Below, piece after piece: positions 54,645 through 63,440 of a stretch of 64,000 bases of DNA (position 1 is the first letter of the stretch; every line of letters begins with the position of its first letter). The DNA is taken from the NCBI RefSeq assembly GCF_019039255.1, contig NZ_CP077062.1, positions 2,480,001 to 2,544,000 on the forward strand, in the 5' to 3' direction. The DNA comes from Nocardioides panacis (GTDB lineage Bacteria; Actinomycetota; Actinomycetes; Propionibacteriales; Nocardioidaceae). The notes under the pieces are model-generated. The model was not told the DNA's origin. It made no database searches and was given only the letters and a program-made list of their open reading frames with translations. Both the position numbers and the translations under genes were made by a program.

Positions 54645-56416
54645 CGGTCGGTGCCCTCCGTGTCGATGGGGTGTCCCAGCTGTTCCTCGATGTGCGCCTG
54701 GCGGCCGCCCACGGACGGCGCGTCGATCAGGTCCTGCTCGTCACCGAGCGCGTCGTTCTCGGCCATCTCCATCGCCGCGACCTCGGGGTGGTGCAGGTCG
54801 AAGGCCGGCGACTCGGAGCGGATCCGCGGGATCGAGGTGAAGTTGTGCCGCGGCGGCGGGCTCGAGGTGGCCCACTCCAGCGAGCGGCCCCAGCCCCACG
54901 GGTCGTCGATGCCGACCGGCTCGGTCTTCGAGGACTTGTAGACGTTCAGCAGGAACGGCAGCGTCGAGGCGCCGAGCAGGAACGACCCGATCGTGGAGAT
55001 CTGGTTGAGCGTCGTGAAGCCGTCGGAGGCGAGGTAGTCGGCGTACCGGCGCGGCATGCCCTCCACTCCCAGCCAGTGCTGGACCAGGAACGTGGTGTGG
55101 AAGCCCACGAACAGCAGCCAGAAGTGCACCTTGCCGAGACGCTCGTCGAGCATCTTGCCGGTCATCTTCGGCCACCAGAAGTAGAAGCCGGCGAACATCG
55201 CGAACACCACGGTGCCGAAGACGACGTAGTGGAAGTGCGCGACCACGAAGTAGGAGTCCGAGACGTGGAAGTCCAGGGGCGGGCTGGCCAGGATGATGCC
55301 GGTCAGGCCGCCGAACAGGAACGTCACGAGGAACCCGACCGACCACAGCATCGGGGTGTCGAAGGACAGAGATCCCCCCCACATCGTGCCGATCCAGTTG
55401 AAGAACTTCACGCCCGTCGGTACGGCGATCAGGAACGTCATGCCGGAGAAGAACGGCAGGTCGACCGCGCCGGTCACGAACATGTGGTGCGCCCACACGG
55501 CGACGGACAGCACGGCGATGCTGACGGTGGCGGCGACCAGCCCGACGTAGCCGAACACCGGCTTGCGGCTGAACACCGGCAGGATCTCGGTGATGATCCC
55601 GAAGAACGGCAGCGCGATGATGTACACCTCGGGGTGCCCGAAGAACCAGAACAGGTGCTGCCACAGGATCGGTCCGCCGTTCGCGGCGTCGAAGATGTGC
55701 GCCCCGAACTGACGATCGGCCTCCAGGGACAGCAGCGCGCCGGCCAGGATCGGGAACGCGATCAGCACGAGCAGGCTGGTGACCAGCGTGTTCCACACGA
55801 AGATCGGCATCCGGAACATCGTCATGCCGGGCGCGCGCATGCAGATGATCGTGGTGATGAAGTTGACCGCTCCGAGGATCGTGCCCAGACCGGCCATCCA
55901 CAGGCCCATGATCCAGAGGTCACCCCCGACGCCGGGGCTGCGCACCGCGTCGGACAGCGGGGTGTAGCCCGTCCAGCCGAAGTCGGCGGCGCCCTGCGGG
56001 GTCAGGAAGCCGGACCCGGCGATGATCCCGCCGAACAGGAACAGCCAGTAGCTGAACATGTTCAGCCGCGGGAACGCGACGTCGGGCGAGCCGATCTGCA
56101 GCGGCATGATCACGTTGGCGAAGCCGAAGAACAGCGGCGTCGCGAACAGCAGCAGCATGATCGTGCCGTGCATCGTGAACAGCTGGTTGTAGAGCTCGTC
56201 GTTGACGACCTGCTGGCCGGGGAACGCGAGCTCGGAGCGGATCAGCATCGCCATCAGGCCGGCGATGAGGAACCAGGCGAACGACGTACCGAGGTAGAGC
56301 TTTCCGATCACCTTGTGGTCGGTGGTGGTGATGACCTTGACGATCTGCTGACCCAGCGTGTTCTGCTTCGTGGCGCTGGTGCTCTGGAACTGAGCACCCT
56401 CGGCTGTCGCGGTCAC
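54641..56416 (-). CDS. ctaD: Cytochrome c oxidase subunit I
   Basis: The 591-residue catalytic subunit holds heme a and the a3-CuB centre. Ligand motifs include [15 protein letters not shown] (low-spin heme His), [14 protein letters not shown] (CuB His with cross-linked Tyr), [15 protein letters not shown] and [11 protein letters not shown] (both heme His). About twelve helices are seen. A hydrophilic C-terminal tail of 75 residues is typical for the phylum. GTG 56416 overlaps the ctaC stop. In M. tuberculosis ctaD lies elsewhere; here it is inside the cluster. Confidence 0.95.
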   Translation of the reverse strand: MTATAEGAQFQSTSATKQNTLGQQIVKVITTTDHKVIGKLYLGTSFAWFLIAGLMAMLIRSELAFPGQQVVNDELYNQLFTMHGTIMLLLFATPLFFGFANVIMPLQIGSPDVAFPRLNMFSYWLFLFGGIIAGSGFLTPQGAADFGWTGYTPLSDAVRSPGVGGDLWIMGLWMAGLGTILGAVNFITTIICMRAPGMTMFRMPIFVWNTLVTSLLVLIAFPILAGALLSLEADRQFGAHIFDAANGGPILWQHLFWFFGHPEVYIIALPFFGIITEILPVFSRKPVFGYVGLVAATVSIAVLSVAVWAHHMFVTGAVDLPFFSGMTFLIAVPTGVKFFNWIGTMWGGSLSFDTPMLWSVGFLVTFLFGGLTGIILASPPLDFHVSDSYFVVAHFHYVVFGTVVFAMFAGFYFWWPKMTGKMLDERLGKVHFWLLFVGFHTTFLVQHWLGVEGMPRRYADYLASDGFTTLNQISTIGSFLLGASTLPFLLNVYKSSKTEPVGIDDPWGWGRSLEWATSSPPPRHNFTSIPRIRSESPAFDLHHPEVAAMEMAENDALGDEQDLIDAPSVGGRQAHIEEQLGHPIDTEGTDR

Positions 56417-57303
56417 TGGCCCGCTCCTGTCGACTGGTCGTTGTCCTGGACTTCGTTCTGGAGGCCGCTCTGCTGGCCGACCTCGGAGCCACCCAGCGCC
56501 GGACCGATGTTGCCCTGCTTCTTGAGGTCCGCGAGGTGGGCGGCGTACGCGTCCTCGCTCACGACCTTGACGTCGAAGAGCATCCGGGAGTGGTAGACGC
56601 CGCACAGCTCGGCGCAGCGGCCCACGAACGTGCCCTCCCGCGTCGGCGTGAAGCTGAAGTGGTTCTGCCGACCGGGGATCACGTCCATCTTGAACAGGAA
56701 CGCCGGGACCCAGAACGAGTGGATGACGTCCGGCGAGCGCAGCTGGATCTCCACGCGCTTGTTCACCGGCAGGTACAGCGTCGGCCGGTCGGCGGTGGTG
56801 CCGCCCTCGTAGACCGTCGTGGACCCGTCGAGGGCGGCGTCCTTGTCGTAGTTGAACGTCCAGGACCACTGCTGGCCCACGACCGTGACGGTGTGGTCGG
56901 CGTTGCCGGTCTCGCTCGCGTCGGCCAGCACGTCGTTCTGGACGGTCACGGTGAAGAAGAAGAAGACCAGGACCATCACGACCGGCGCGACCGTGTAGAG
57001 GATCTCGATCGGCAGGTTGTAGCGGGTCTGGATCGGGATCTCGTCGTCACGGCGGCGGCGGAACTTCACGCACGCGTAGCCGATCAGCCCCCACACCAGG
57101 ACGCCGACGATCATCGCGGCGAGCCAGGAGCCCATCCAGAGTCCGTGGATCCCGGCGGTGCGGTCGGTGACGCCCTCGGGCTGTGCGAGCCGCTTGATCG
57201 AGTCCGTCTCCGCGGCGGAGCACGACCCGAGCAGCAGCATGCCCGCCGAGCCCAGAGCGATCAGGCCGGCGCTGCGCACGCGCGGGGGGAGTTGCAGACT
57301 CAA
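56413..57303 (-). CDS. ctaC: Cytochrome c oxidase subunit II (CuA)
   Basis: The 296-residue product has a lipoprotein-like signal ([15 protein letters not shown]), two membrane helices ([40 protein letters not shown]) and a cupredoxin domain with [19 protein letters not shown] and the CuA motif [12 protein letters not shown]. It receives electrons from QcrC. TTG 57303 is chosen because AGAGAGG lies 8 nt upstream; another TTG at 57324 is possible. It is first in ctaC-ctaD-ctaF and divergent from the aminotransferase gene. Confidence 0.93.
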   Translation of the reverse strand: MSLQLPPRVRSAGLIALGSAGMLLLGSCSAAETDSIKRLAQPEGVTDRTAGIHGLWMGSWLAAMIVGVLVWGLIGYACVKFRRRRDDEIPIQTRYNLPIEILYTVAPVVMVLVFFFFTVTVQNDVLADASETGNADHTVTVVGQQWSWTFNYDKDAALDGSTTVYEGGTTADRPTLYLPVNKRVEIQLRSPDVIHSFWVPAFLFKMDVIPGRQNHFSFTPTREGTFVGRCAELCGVYHSRMLFDVKVVSEDAYAAHLADLKKQGNIGPALGGSEVGQQSGLQNEVQDNDQSTGAGQ

Positions 57304-57397
57304 GATCAGAGCCTCTCTGTCCAAGAAGCGGGTCAGGGGGAACGTTACTACTGACGCGACAGCGTTCTGCGGGTAGGTGGGGCGGTAGTTTCACGGT

Positions 57398-58574
57398 GTG
57401 ACAAATGCGACGGGCTCCCCCGGCTCGCCCGGCCCCGCGGCAGGGGGGGCCCGCGACCTCCACGTATCTCGACACGGTGTCCACCGAGGCGCTGCACCCG
57501 GCTGCCCGGGAGACCCTGCTGAGCGCCCTGGACCGGGGCTGGGCGGACCCGCTGCGGCTGCACGGCGCCGGCCGCGAGGCCCGGCTGCTGCTCGACAACG
57601 CCCGCGAGGTCGTGGCCGCCCTGCTGGGTTCCCGGCCGGACGAGGTCAGCTTCACCTCCTCGGGCACGGCGGCCGTGCACCTCGGCGTGCTGGGCCTGCT
57701 GCTGGGCCGCCGGCGGGTCTCCCCCCGTCTGGTGCACACCGCTGTGGAGCACTCCGCCGTGCTGTCGGCGGGCGCGTGGTGGGCCCGGCACTTCTCCGGT
57801 ACGGCGGACGGGGTGCCCGTGGACGCGCAGGGGCACGTGCGGCTCGACGCCCTGGACGACGCCCTCGCGCAGGGGGCCGGCGTGGCCGCCGTACAGGTGG
57901 CGAACCCGGAGGTCGGCACGCTGCAGCCCTGGCCGGAGGTCGCCCGGACGGCCGCACGGCACGACGTGCCGGTGTTCGCCGACGCCTGCGCGGCCGCCGG
58001 GCGGGTCGACCTGCCCGACGGGTGGGCCGCGGCCGCCGCGTCGGCCCACAAGTGGGGCGGCCCGGCGGGCGTCGGCGTGCTGCTGGTGCGCAAGGGCGCG
58101 AGGTGGCGGGCGCCGTTCCCCACCGACGACCGCACCGACGCCCGGGTGGCCGGCTTCGAGAACGTCCCGGCCGCGCTGGCCGCGGCCGCCGCGCTGCAGG
58201 CCGTCGTCGCCGAGCGCACCGTGGTGGCCGCCCGCCAGCACGCGCTCGTCGACCGGCTCCGGGCCGCCCTGCACGCGGTGCAGGACGTGGACGTCGTCGG
58301 CGACCCGGCGGCCCGGCTGCCGCACGTGCTGACCTTCTCCTGCCTGTACGTCGACGGGGAGTCCCTGGTCACCGAGCTGGACCGGCGCGGGTTCGCGGTC
58401 GCGTCGGGGTCGGCGTGCACCGCGAGCAGCCTCGAGCCGTCGCACGTGCTGGCCGCCATGGGCGCACTCACCCACGGCAACGTGCGGGTCTCGCTGACCC
58501 GCGACACGACCGAGGCGGACGTCGACCGGCTGGTGGCCACCCTGCCTGATGTCCTCGCGCAGCTGCGGCCCTGA
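57398..58574 (+). CDS. Cysteine desulfurase-like class V aminotransferase, frameshifted near the start
   Basis: The PLP enzyme probably extracts sulfur from cysteine. After about 14 residues the frame breaks at seven G (57443-57449). Removing one gives PATSTYLDTVSTEALHPAAR and continues intact to 58574. Motifs include VSFTSSGTAAVHLGVLGLLL, HTAVEHSAVLSAG, the PLP-Lys in SAHKWGGPAGVGVL and the Cys loop ASGSACTASSLEPSHVL. The repaired length is about 391 residues. A TAGTTT box at 57386-57391 and no ribosome site suggest a leaderless GTG start. tusA follows after 12 bp. Confidence 0.88.
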
Positions 58575-58586
58575 GAGGATCCGCCC

Positions 58587-58820
58587 ATGGACGCCGACGT
58601 GGAGCTCGACTGCCGGGGCATGCTGTGCCCGCTGCCGATCATCCGGCTGGCCAACAACCTGGGTGACATCGCCGTCGGCGCGACGATGGCGGTGGTGGCC
58701 GAGGACCCGGCCGCCCGCCCGGACGTCGCGGCCTGGTGCCGGATGCGCGGCCAGGAGTACCTCGGCGAGGACCTCGCCGAGGACGGGGTCCCCCGCTTCG
58801 TGGTCCGGCGGCTGCGGTGA
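58587..58820 (+). CDS. tusA: TusA/SirA-family sulfur carrier protein
   Basis: The 77-residue product is a complete TusA fold. The sulfur-carrying Cys14 is in the motif CPLPIIRLANN (C-P-x-P), and VGATMAVVAEDPAARPDVAA forms the second half. TusA proteins take persulfide from a cysteine desulfurase and pass it on, for tRNA thiolation, molybdenum cofactor or other uses. The cysteine desulfurase-like gene lies directly upstream, which supports a donor-acceptor pair. Its stop overlaps the next GTG by 4 bp. Confidence 0.93.
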   Translation: MDADVELDCRGMLCPLPIIRLANNLGDIAVGATMAVVAEDPAARPDVAAWCRMRGQEYLGEDLAEDGVPRFVVRRLR

Positions 58821-59926
58821 CCCACGTCGTCTACAACTCCTTCAACGGACGGTTCTCCGACAACCCCCGGGCGATCTTCGAGCGGCTCCGCGACCGGCCC
58901 GGGTTCGAGCACACCTGGCTGATGGACCCCGCGCACGCCGCCGCGTTCCCCGCGGGCGTGCGGACCGTGCGGATCGACGGACCCGGGGCGCGGCACGCCC
59001 TGGAGGACGCCGACCTGGTCGTCGCCGGCACGCACACCGAGGTCGACTGGACCAAGTCACCCGGGACGACGTACCTGCAGACCTGGCACGGCACGCCGCT
59101 CAAGCGGATCCACTACGACGTGCTGCTGGTGCCCCCGGGGCGGCTGGACTACCTGGACCTGGACGTCGCCCGCTGGGACGTGCTGCTCTCGCCGAACCCG
59201 GCGAGCACCCCGCGGCTGCGCAAGGCGTTCGGCTTCGACGGCCCGGTCTGGGAGACCGGTTACCCCCGCAACGACCTGCTGCTCGCCCCGGAGGCCGCCG
59301 TCACCCGGGACGCGGTGCGCCGCGGGCTGGGCCTCGACGACGACGAGACCGCGGTGCTGTACGCCCCGACCTGGCGCGACGACGAGAAGTTCGACGAGAG
59401 CGTGCCCGTGGTGCCGATGCACCTCCAGCTGGGGGCGCTGGCCCGGAGGCTCGACGAGGCCGGCGGCCGGCACCGGGTGCTGGCGCGGCTGCACAACCTG
59501 ATGACCGACCGCTCCCGCGCCGAGGAGGCGCCGGGTGTGGTCGACGTGTCGTTCTACCGGGACGTCAGCGAGCTCTACCTCGCGGCCGACGTGCTGGTCA
59601 CCGACTACTCCTCGGTGATGTTCGACTTCGCCCTCACCGGCCGGCCGATCGTCTACTACGCCTACGACCTCGACCGGTTCCGCGACGAGATCCGCGGGTT
59701 CTACTTCGACCTGCTCCCCCAGGCCCCCGGCCCGGTGGCCCGCACCGAGGACGAGCTGGTCGAGGCGCTCACGCACCTGGACCCCGCCGCGTTCGCCGGG
59801 CGCTACGCGACCTTCCGCGCGACGTACGGCGGCCTGGAGGACGGGCACGCCACCGACCGGGTCCTGGAACGGCTCGGCCTGGCCGGGCCGCTCGAGGACG
59901 CGGCGGTCAGGGGCGCGGGGTCCTGA
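58817..59926 (+). CDS. CDP-glycerol glycerophosphotransferase-like protein
   Basis: The 369-residue product is a TagB/TagF-type transferase that would add glycerol phosphate or a similar unit to a wall polymer. It shows TYLQTWHGTPLKRIHYD, with the catalytic His, WETGYPRNDLLLA, VLYAPTWRDDEKFDES and the donor-binding VLVTDYSSVMFDFALTGRP. There is no membrane segment, as is normal for this peripheral family. GTG 58817 overlaps tusA by 4 bp. Coupling a sulfur carrier to a teichoic acid type enzyme is odd and may be only positional. Confidence 0.9.
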   Translation: MTHVVYNSFNGRFSDNPRAIFERLRDRPGFEHTWLMDPAHAAAFPAGVRTVRIDGPGARHALEDADLVVAGTHTEVDWTKSPGTTYLQTWHGTPLKRIHYDVLLVPPGRLDYLDLDVARWDVLLSPNPASTPRLRKAFGFDGPVWETGYPRNDLLLAPEAAVTRDAVRRGLGLDDDETAVLYAPTWRDDEKFDESVPVVPMHLQLGALARRLDEAGGRHRVLARLHNLMTDRSRAEEAPGVVDVSFYRDVSELYLAADVLVTDYSSVMFDFALTGRPIVYYAYDLDRFRDEIRGFYFDLLPQAPGPVARTEDELVEALTHLDPAAFAGRYATFRATYGGLEDGHATDRVLERLGLAGPLEDAAVRGAGS

Positions 59927-60893
59927 CGTGCGCGGCGATCTCGGCGGCGGCCTCGTCGCCGTAGGCGTCCGCGAACCGCTGCACGAACTGCTGCTGGTGC
60001 AGGGTGTACTCCTGGGTGCCGACCTTCTCGACCACGTAGACGGCCAGCAGGCAGCCGAGCTGGGCGGCCCGCTCGAGCGAGAGGTCCCACTCCAGGGCGG
60101 CCAGGAAGCCGGCACGGAACGCGTCGCCGACGCCGGTGGGCTCGACCTTCTCGATCTCCGGCACCGCGGCGACCAGGATCGGCTCCTCGCCCTGGCGCTC
60201 GACCCGGACGCCAGCGGCGCCGAGGGTGACCACCTGGGTGCCGACGCGCGAGAGGACCTCCTCGGGGGTCCAGCCGGTCTTCTTCTGGATCAGCGCCGAC
60301 TCGTACTCGTTGCTGAACAGGATCGCGGCGCCGTCGATGAGCTCCTTGATCATCTCGCCGTCGCCGAACGCGAGCTGCTGGCTCGGGTCGGCGATGAACG
60401 GGTAGCCCCGCTTGCGGCACTCGTCGGTGTGCCGCAGCATCCCCTCGGGGTCGTTGGGGCCGATCAGCACGTACGTCGCCCCGCCGACCCGGTCCACGAT
60501 CGGGGTGAGCTCGATGTCGCGGGCCTCGCTCATCGCGCCGGCGTAGAACGACGCGATCTGCGCCATCGTCGAGTCGTTGGTGCACACGAACCGGGCGGTG
60601 TGCCGGGACTGCGAGACGTGCACGGAGTCGCAGTCGACGTTGTGCCGCACCAGCCAGGAGCGGTAGTCCACGAAGTCCTCGCCGACGGCGCCGACCAGGA
60701 CCGGGCGCAGGCCCAGGTTGCCCAGGCCGAACGCGATGTTCGCGGCGCAGCCCCCGCGGCGCACCTCGAGGTCGTCGACGAGGAACGACAGGGCGATCTT
60801 GTCGAGCTGGTCGACGACGAGCGAGTCGGCGAACTTGCCGGGGAACGACATCAGGTGGTCGGTGGCGATGGAGCCGGTCACGAGCAACGACAC
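59907..60893 (-). CDS. PfkB-family carbohydrate/adenosine kinase (CbhK-like)
   Basis: The 328-residue kinase has the PfkB signatures RRGGCAANIAFGLGNLGLRP and, near the end, VEPTGVGDAFRAGFLAALEW with the catalytic Asp in GVGDAF. It starts MSLLVTGSIATDHLMSFPGK. Position and sequence correspond to M. tuberculosis CbhK (Rv2202c), annotated as a carbohydrate or adenosine kinase; the true substrate is not settled. GTG 60893 lies behind GAGGAC. The 3' end overlaps the convergent transferase gene by 20 bp. Confidence 0.9.
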   Translation of the reverse strand: MSLLVTGSIATDHLMSFPGKFADSLVVDQLDKIALSFLVDDLEVRRGGCAANIAFGLGNLGLRPVLVGAVGEDFVDYRSWLVRHNVDCDSVHVSQSRHTARFVCTNDSTMAQIASFYAGAMSEARDIELTPIVDRVGGATYVLIGPNDPEGMLRHTDECRKRGYPFIADPSQQLAFGDGEMIKELIDGAAILFSNEYESALIQKKTGWTPEEVLSRVGTQVVTLGAAGVRVERQGEEPILVAAVPEIEKVEPTGVGDAFRAGFLAALEWDLSLERAAQLGCLLAVYVVEKVGTQEYTLHQQQFVQRFADAYGDEAAAEIAAHVRTPRP

Positions 60894-60993
60894 GGGAGCG
60901 TCCTCAAAGGGGTCTGGAGTTAAATCGGCGACAGCCGGACACTACCGGGCGGTACTCGTAGGGATACCCCGTGGTAGCTCCTAGCGTGGGGCC

Positions 60994-61206
60994 ATGACCT
61001 ACGAGCGGCTGCCCTACGACGAGGCCTCCACGACCGCGCGGATGACCTCCGACGCCCGGGCCGCGGGGGCGGTGCTCCGCGCAGCCGTCCGGCCGGCGCC
61101 CAGCATCCGCTACGAGGACTACCCGCACGACCTGCCCAAGCCGACCCTCGACGTCTCCGAGGCGGCGTCCCGGCTCGCGGCGGCGCTGCACCTCCACCTG
61201 GACTGA
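60994..61206 (+). CDS. Small hypothetical protein
   Basis: The 70-residue product (MTYERLPYDEASTTARMTSD to LAAALHLHLD) has no recognised domain, membrane segment or Cys. It is helical and slightly charged. It is read from ATG 60994 and followed by the secreted protein gene 63 bp on. Codon bias in its third positions is as GC-rich as in real genes here. Function unknown; moderate support that it is a gene. Confidence 0.6.
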   Translation: MTYERLPYDEASTTARMTSDARAAGAVLRAAVRPAPSIRYEDYPHDLPKPTLDVSEAASRLAAALHLHLD

Positions 61207-61269
61207 CCGGCGCCGGTACAGACCGGCAGTGAGCGACATGGACCGGGCCGCACGGGGCAGGCTGTGGCC

Positions 61270-61776
61270 ATGACCTCCCGCCCCGGTCGCTGGCTCGCGC
61301 CGCTCGGCGCGTCCGCGGCGGTGCTCGCGGTCGTCGTGGCCCCCGGCGTGCTCGGCTCGGTCGGCCCGCGGGGCGCCGGCCCCGGACCGGCCCCGGACGC
61401 GGACCTCCCGCCGTACGACGCGATCACGCCGAGCCTGCCGCCGGACGGCGCCGAGGAGGACCGCACCGGCCGGCACCAGGTCGACCTGGTCGGCTACCGC
61501 GCGGACGGCACCGTGCTGCACGTCTTCTACACCGTGGACCCGCGCCGGGGCTGCTCGGTCGGGATCGACGACCCGGTGGTCCAGGAGCGGGCCGGCTCGG
61601 TGCGGATCCGGCTGGTCCGGTCCTGGCCGGGACCGGGATCGGTCGGGGCGGGCTGCGCGGACCGGCTGCCGACCAGCTCGGTGGACGTCCGGCTCAGCCG
61701 GCCGCTCGGCGGACGGCTGCTGCAGGACGCCGCCCACGGCGACGCGCTGGTGGCCCCGCTCGCCTCCCAGCCCTAG
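61270..61776 (+). CDS. Hypothetical secreted protein
   Basis: The 168-residue product starts with a signal-type segment (LGASAAVLAVVVAPGVLGSV). A Pro/Gly-rich linker and a small domain follow with HQVDLVGYRADGTVLHVFYT and a single pair of Cys (RRGCSVGIDD, GAGCADRLP) that may form a disulfide. No family recognised. ATG 61270 is chosen; GTG 61264 is two codons upstream. A strong terminator follows 5 bp after the stop. Confidence 0.7.
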   Translation: MTSRPGRWLAPLGASAAVLAVVVAPGVLGSVGPRGAGPGPAPDADLPPYDAITPSLPPDGAEEDRTGRHQVDLVGYRADGTVLHVFYTVDPRRGCSVGIDDPVVQERAGSVRIRLVRSWPGPGSVGAGCADRLPTSSVDVRLSRPLGGRLLQDAAHGDALVAPLASQP

Positions 61777-61781
61777 ACAGC

Positions 61782-61820
61782 CGAAGACCCCCGGTGCCGT
61801 GAGGCAACGGGGGGTCTTCG
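61782..61820. terminator. Bidirectional terminator between the secreted protein gene and the ErpA-like gene
   Basis: CGAAGACCCCC (61782-61792) pairs perfectly with GGGGGTCTTCG (61810-61820) over 11 bp around a 17-nt loop, between two convergent genes. Confidence 0.85.
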
Positions 61821-61850
61821 ACCCTTGGGAGCGCGCTGGCCCGTGAGAGA

Positions 61851-62219
61851 TCAGTGGAAGCTGTCTCCACAGGCGCAGGAACCGCCGGCGTTCGGGTTGT
61901 CGATCGTGAAGCCCTGCTTCTCGATCGTGTCCACGAAGTCGATGACGGCCCCGTTGAGGTAGGGCATGCTCATCCGGTCCACGACGACGGACACGCCGTC
62001 GAAGTCGGTGACCTGGTCACCGTCGAGCGTGCGCTCGTCGAAGAACAGCTGGTAGCGGAGGCCGGAGCAGCCGCCGGGCTGCACGGCGATGCGGAGCGCG
62101 AGGTCGTCACGACCCTCCTGCTCCAGGAGGCTCTTGACCTTGCTCGCGGCCTCGTCGCTGACGTTGATGCCGTCGGCGCGGACCTGGGTCTCGGTGGTGG
62201 TGTCGACCTGCTCGGTCAT
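61851..62219 (-). CDS. erpA: Iron-sulfur cluster insertion protein (ErpA/HesB family)
   Basis: The 122-residue A-type carrier holds an Fe-S cluster through Cys51 (PGGCSGLRYQL) and Cys115/Cys117 (GGSCACGDSFH), all present. The body VKSLLEQEGRDDLALRIAVQ and YLNGAVIDFVDTIEKQGFTI match the family. It delivers clusters to apo-proteins, which may include the Rieske subunit encoded nearby; that link is inference. ATG 62219 is the start. The homologue in M. tuberculosis is Rv2204c, in the same neighbourhood. Confidence 0.95.
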   Translation of the reverse strand: MTEQVDTTTETQVRADGINVSDEAASKVKSLLEQEGRDDLALRIAVQPGGCSGLRYQLFFDERTLDGDQVTDFDGVSVVVDRMSMPYLNGAVIDFVDTIEKQGFTIDNPNAGGSCACGDSFH

Positions 62220-62311
62220 CGGTGTGCTCCTGAACTCTTCGACAGTTCGAACGACTCGTTGATCTGCTTGTTCAATGGTGCCACACGCCCGGGTATTCCC
62301 CGCACCGGCGC

Positions 62312-63409
62312 TCAGCGCGACCAGCTCTTGGCGGTGCGCTCGGCCAGCGCGGCCAGGCTGCCCGCCGGGTCGGCGAAGCTGGCCTCCTCGCCGACCAGGT
62401 CGACCATGGAGTACGCCGACTCCACGCCCAGCGCGCGCATCTCCCGGGAGCCGACCAGCACCTGCCCGGCCAGCGCGATGCACGGCTGGAGCGCCTGCGC
62501 GGCGATCGTGGCCACGCCGTAGGGCACCTTGCCCGAGCGGGAGGAGAAGTCGAAGGCACCCTCGCCGGTGATCACCAGGTCGGCGCGGCGGGCCCGTTCG
62601 GGCAGGCCGACGGCGTCCGCGACGATGTCGAGGCCGGAGGTCCGGGTCGCGCCGAGCAGCAGCAGCCCGAAGCCCAACCCGCCGGCCGCCCCGGCCCCCT
62701 TGCCCAGGGCGGTCTTCTTGTCGGTGGCATCGGCCAGCCGCTCGAGCAGGGCGTCGACAGCCTGCAGCCGGTCGTCGGCCACCCCCTTCTGGGGCCCGAA
62801 GACGTTGGTGGCGCCGCGCAGGCCGAGCAGCGGGTTGTCCACGTCGGAGGCGGCCACCAGCTCGACGCCCTCGACCATGGCCCGCGCCGCCTCCAGGTCG
62901 ACGTCCTGCAGGTCTCCGAGGCCGGTCGCGCCGCGGGTGAGCGCCTCCGCCGGGTCCGAGGTGGCGCCGAGCGCGGCCAGCAGGCCCGCTCCCCCGTCGT
63001 TCGTGCCCGAGCCGCCGAGCCCCACGACCACCCGGGTGGCGCCCTCCTCGCAGGCGGCCCGGACCAGCTCGCCGACGCCGTACGTCGAGGCGTCCTCGGC
63101 GTGCCGGTCCCCGGCCGGCGTCAGGTGCAGCCCGCAGGCCTGCGCGCTCTCGACGTAGGCGGTGCCCTGGTGGATCAGCACCGTGCCGGGCACCGTGTCG
63201 CCGTAGGGCCCGAGCACGTTGACCGCGAGCAGCTCCCCGCCCAGCGAGGCGTGCAGGACGTCGACGAAGCCCGGGCCGCCGTCGGCCATCGGAACGAGCT
63301 CGAGCTCGTCGTGGGGAGCCCGCCGGCGCCACCCCGCGGCGATGGCCTCGGCCGCCTCGACGGCGCTCAGGGTTCCGGCGAACTTGTCAGGTGCGATCAA
63401 CACGCGCAT
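62312..63409 (-). CDS. Glycerate kinase (GlxK family)
   Basis: The enzyme phosphorylates glycerate. The 365-residue product starts MRVLIAPDKFAGTLSAVEAA and has the family motifs VPMADGGPGFVDVL, VVGLGGSGTNDGGAGLLAAL, NPLLGLRGATNVFGPQKG and the C-terminal VITGEGAFDFSSRSGKVPYG. All are intact. ATG 63409 is preferred over one five codons upstream because the family starts here. It corresponds to Rv2205c in the mycobacterial order. The 92-bp gap to erpA is partly AT-richer and likely holds the erpA promoter. Confidence 0.92.
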   Translation of the reverse strand: MRVLIAPDKFAGTLSAVEAAEAIAAGWRRRAPHDELELVPMADGGPGFVDVLHASLGGELLAVNVLGPYGDTVPGTVLIHQGTAYVESAQACGLHLTPAGDRHAEDASTYGVGELVRAACEEGATRVVVGLGGSGTNDGGAGLLAALGATSDPAEALTRGATGLGDLQDVDLEAARAMVEGVELVAASDVDNPLLGLRGATNVFGPQKGVADDRLQAVDALLERLADATDKKTALGKGAGAAGGLGFGLLLLGATRTSGLDIVADAVGLPERARRADLVITGEGAFDFSSRSGKVPYGVATIAAQALQPCIALAGQVLVGSREMRALGVESAYSMVDLVGEEASFADPAGSLAALAERTAKSWSR

Positions 63410-63440
63410 GCCCCCATCCAACATGATGGGATGGTCGGCG

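Noticed and set aside
55374-55380. Run of seven C inside ctaD, suspected frameshift
   Set aside because: The frame is continuous across it and encodes the conserved [13 protein letters not shown] segment, so this run length is correct.
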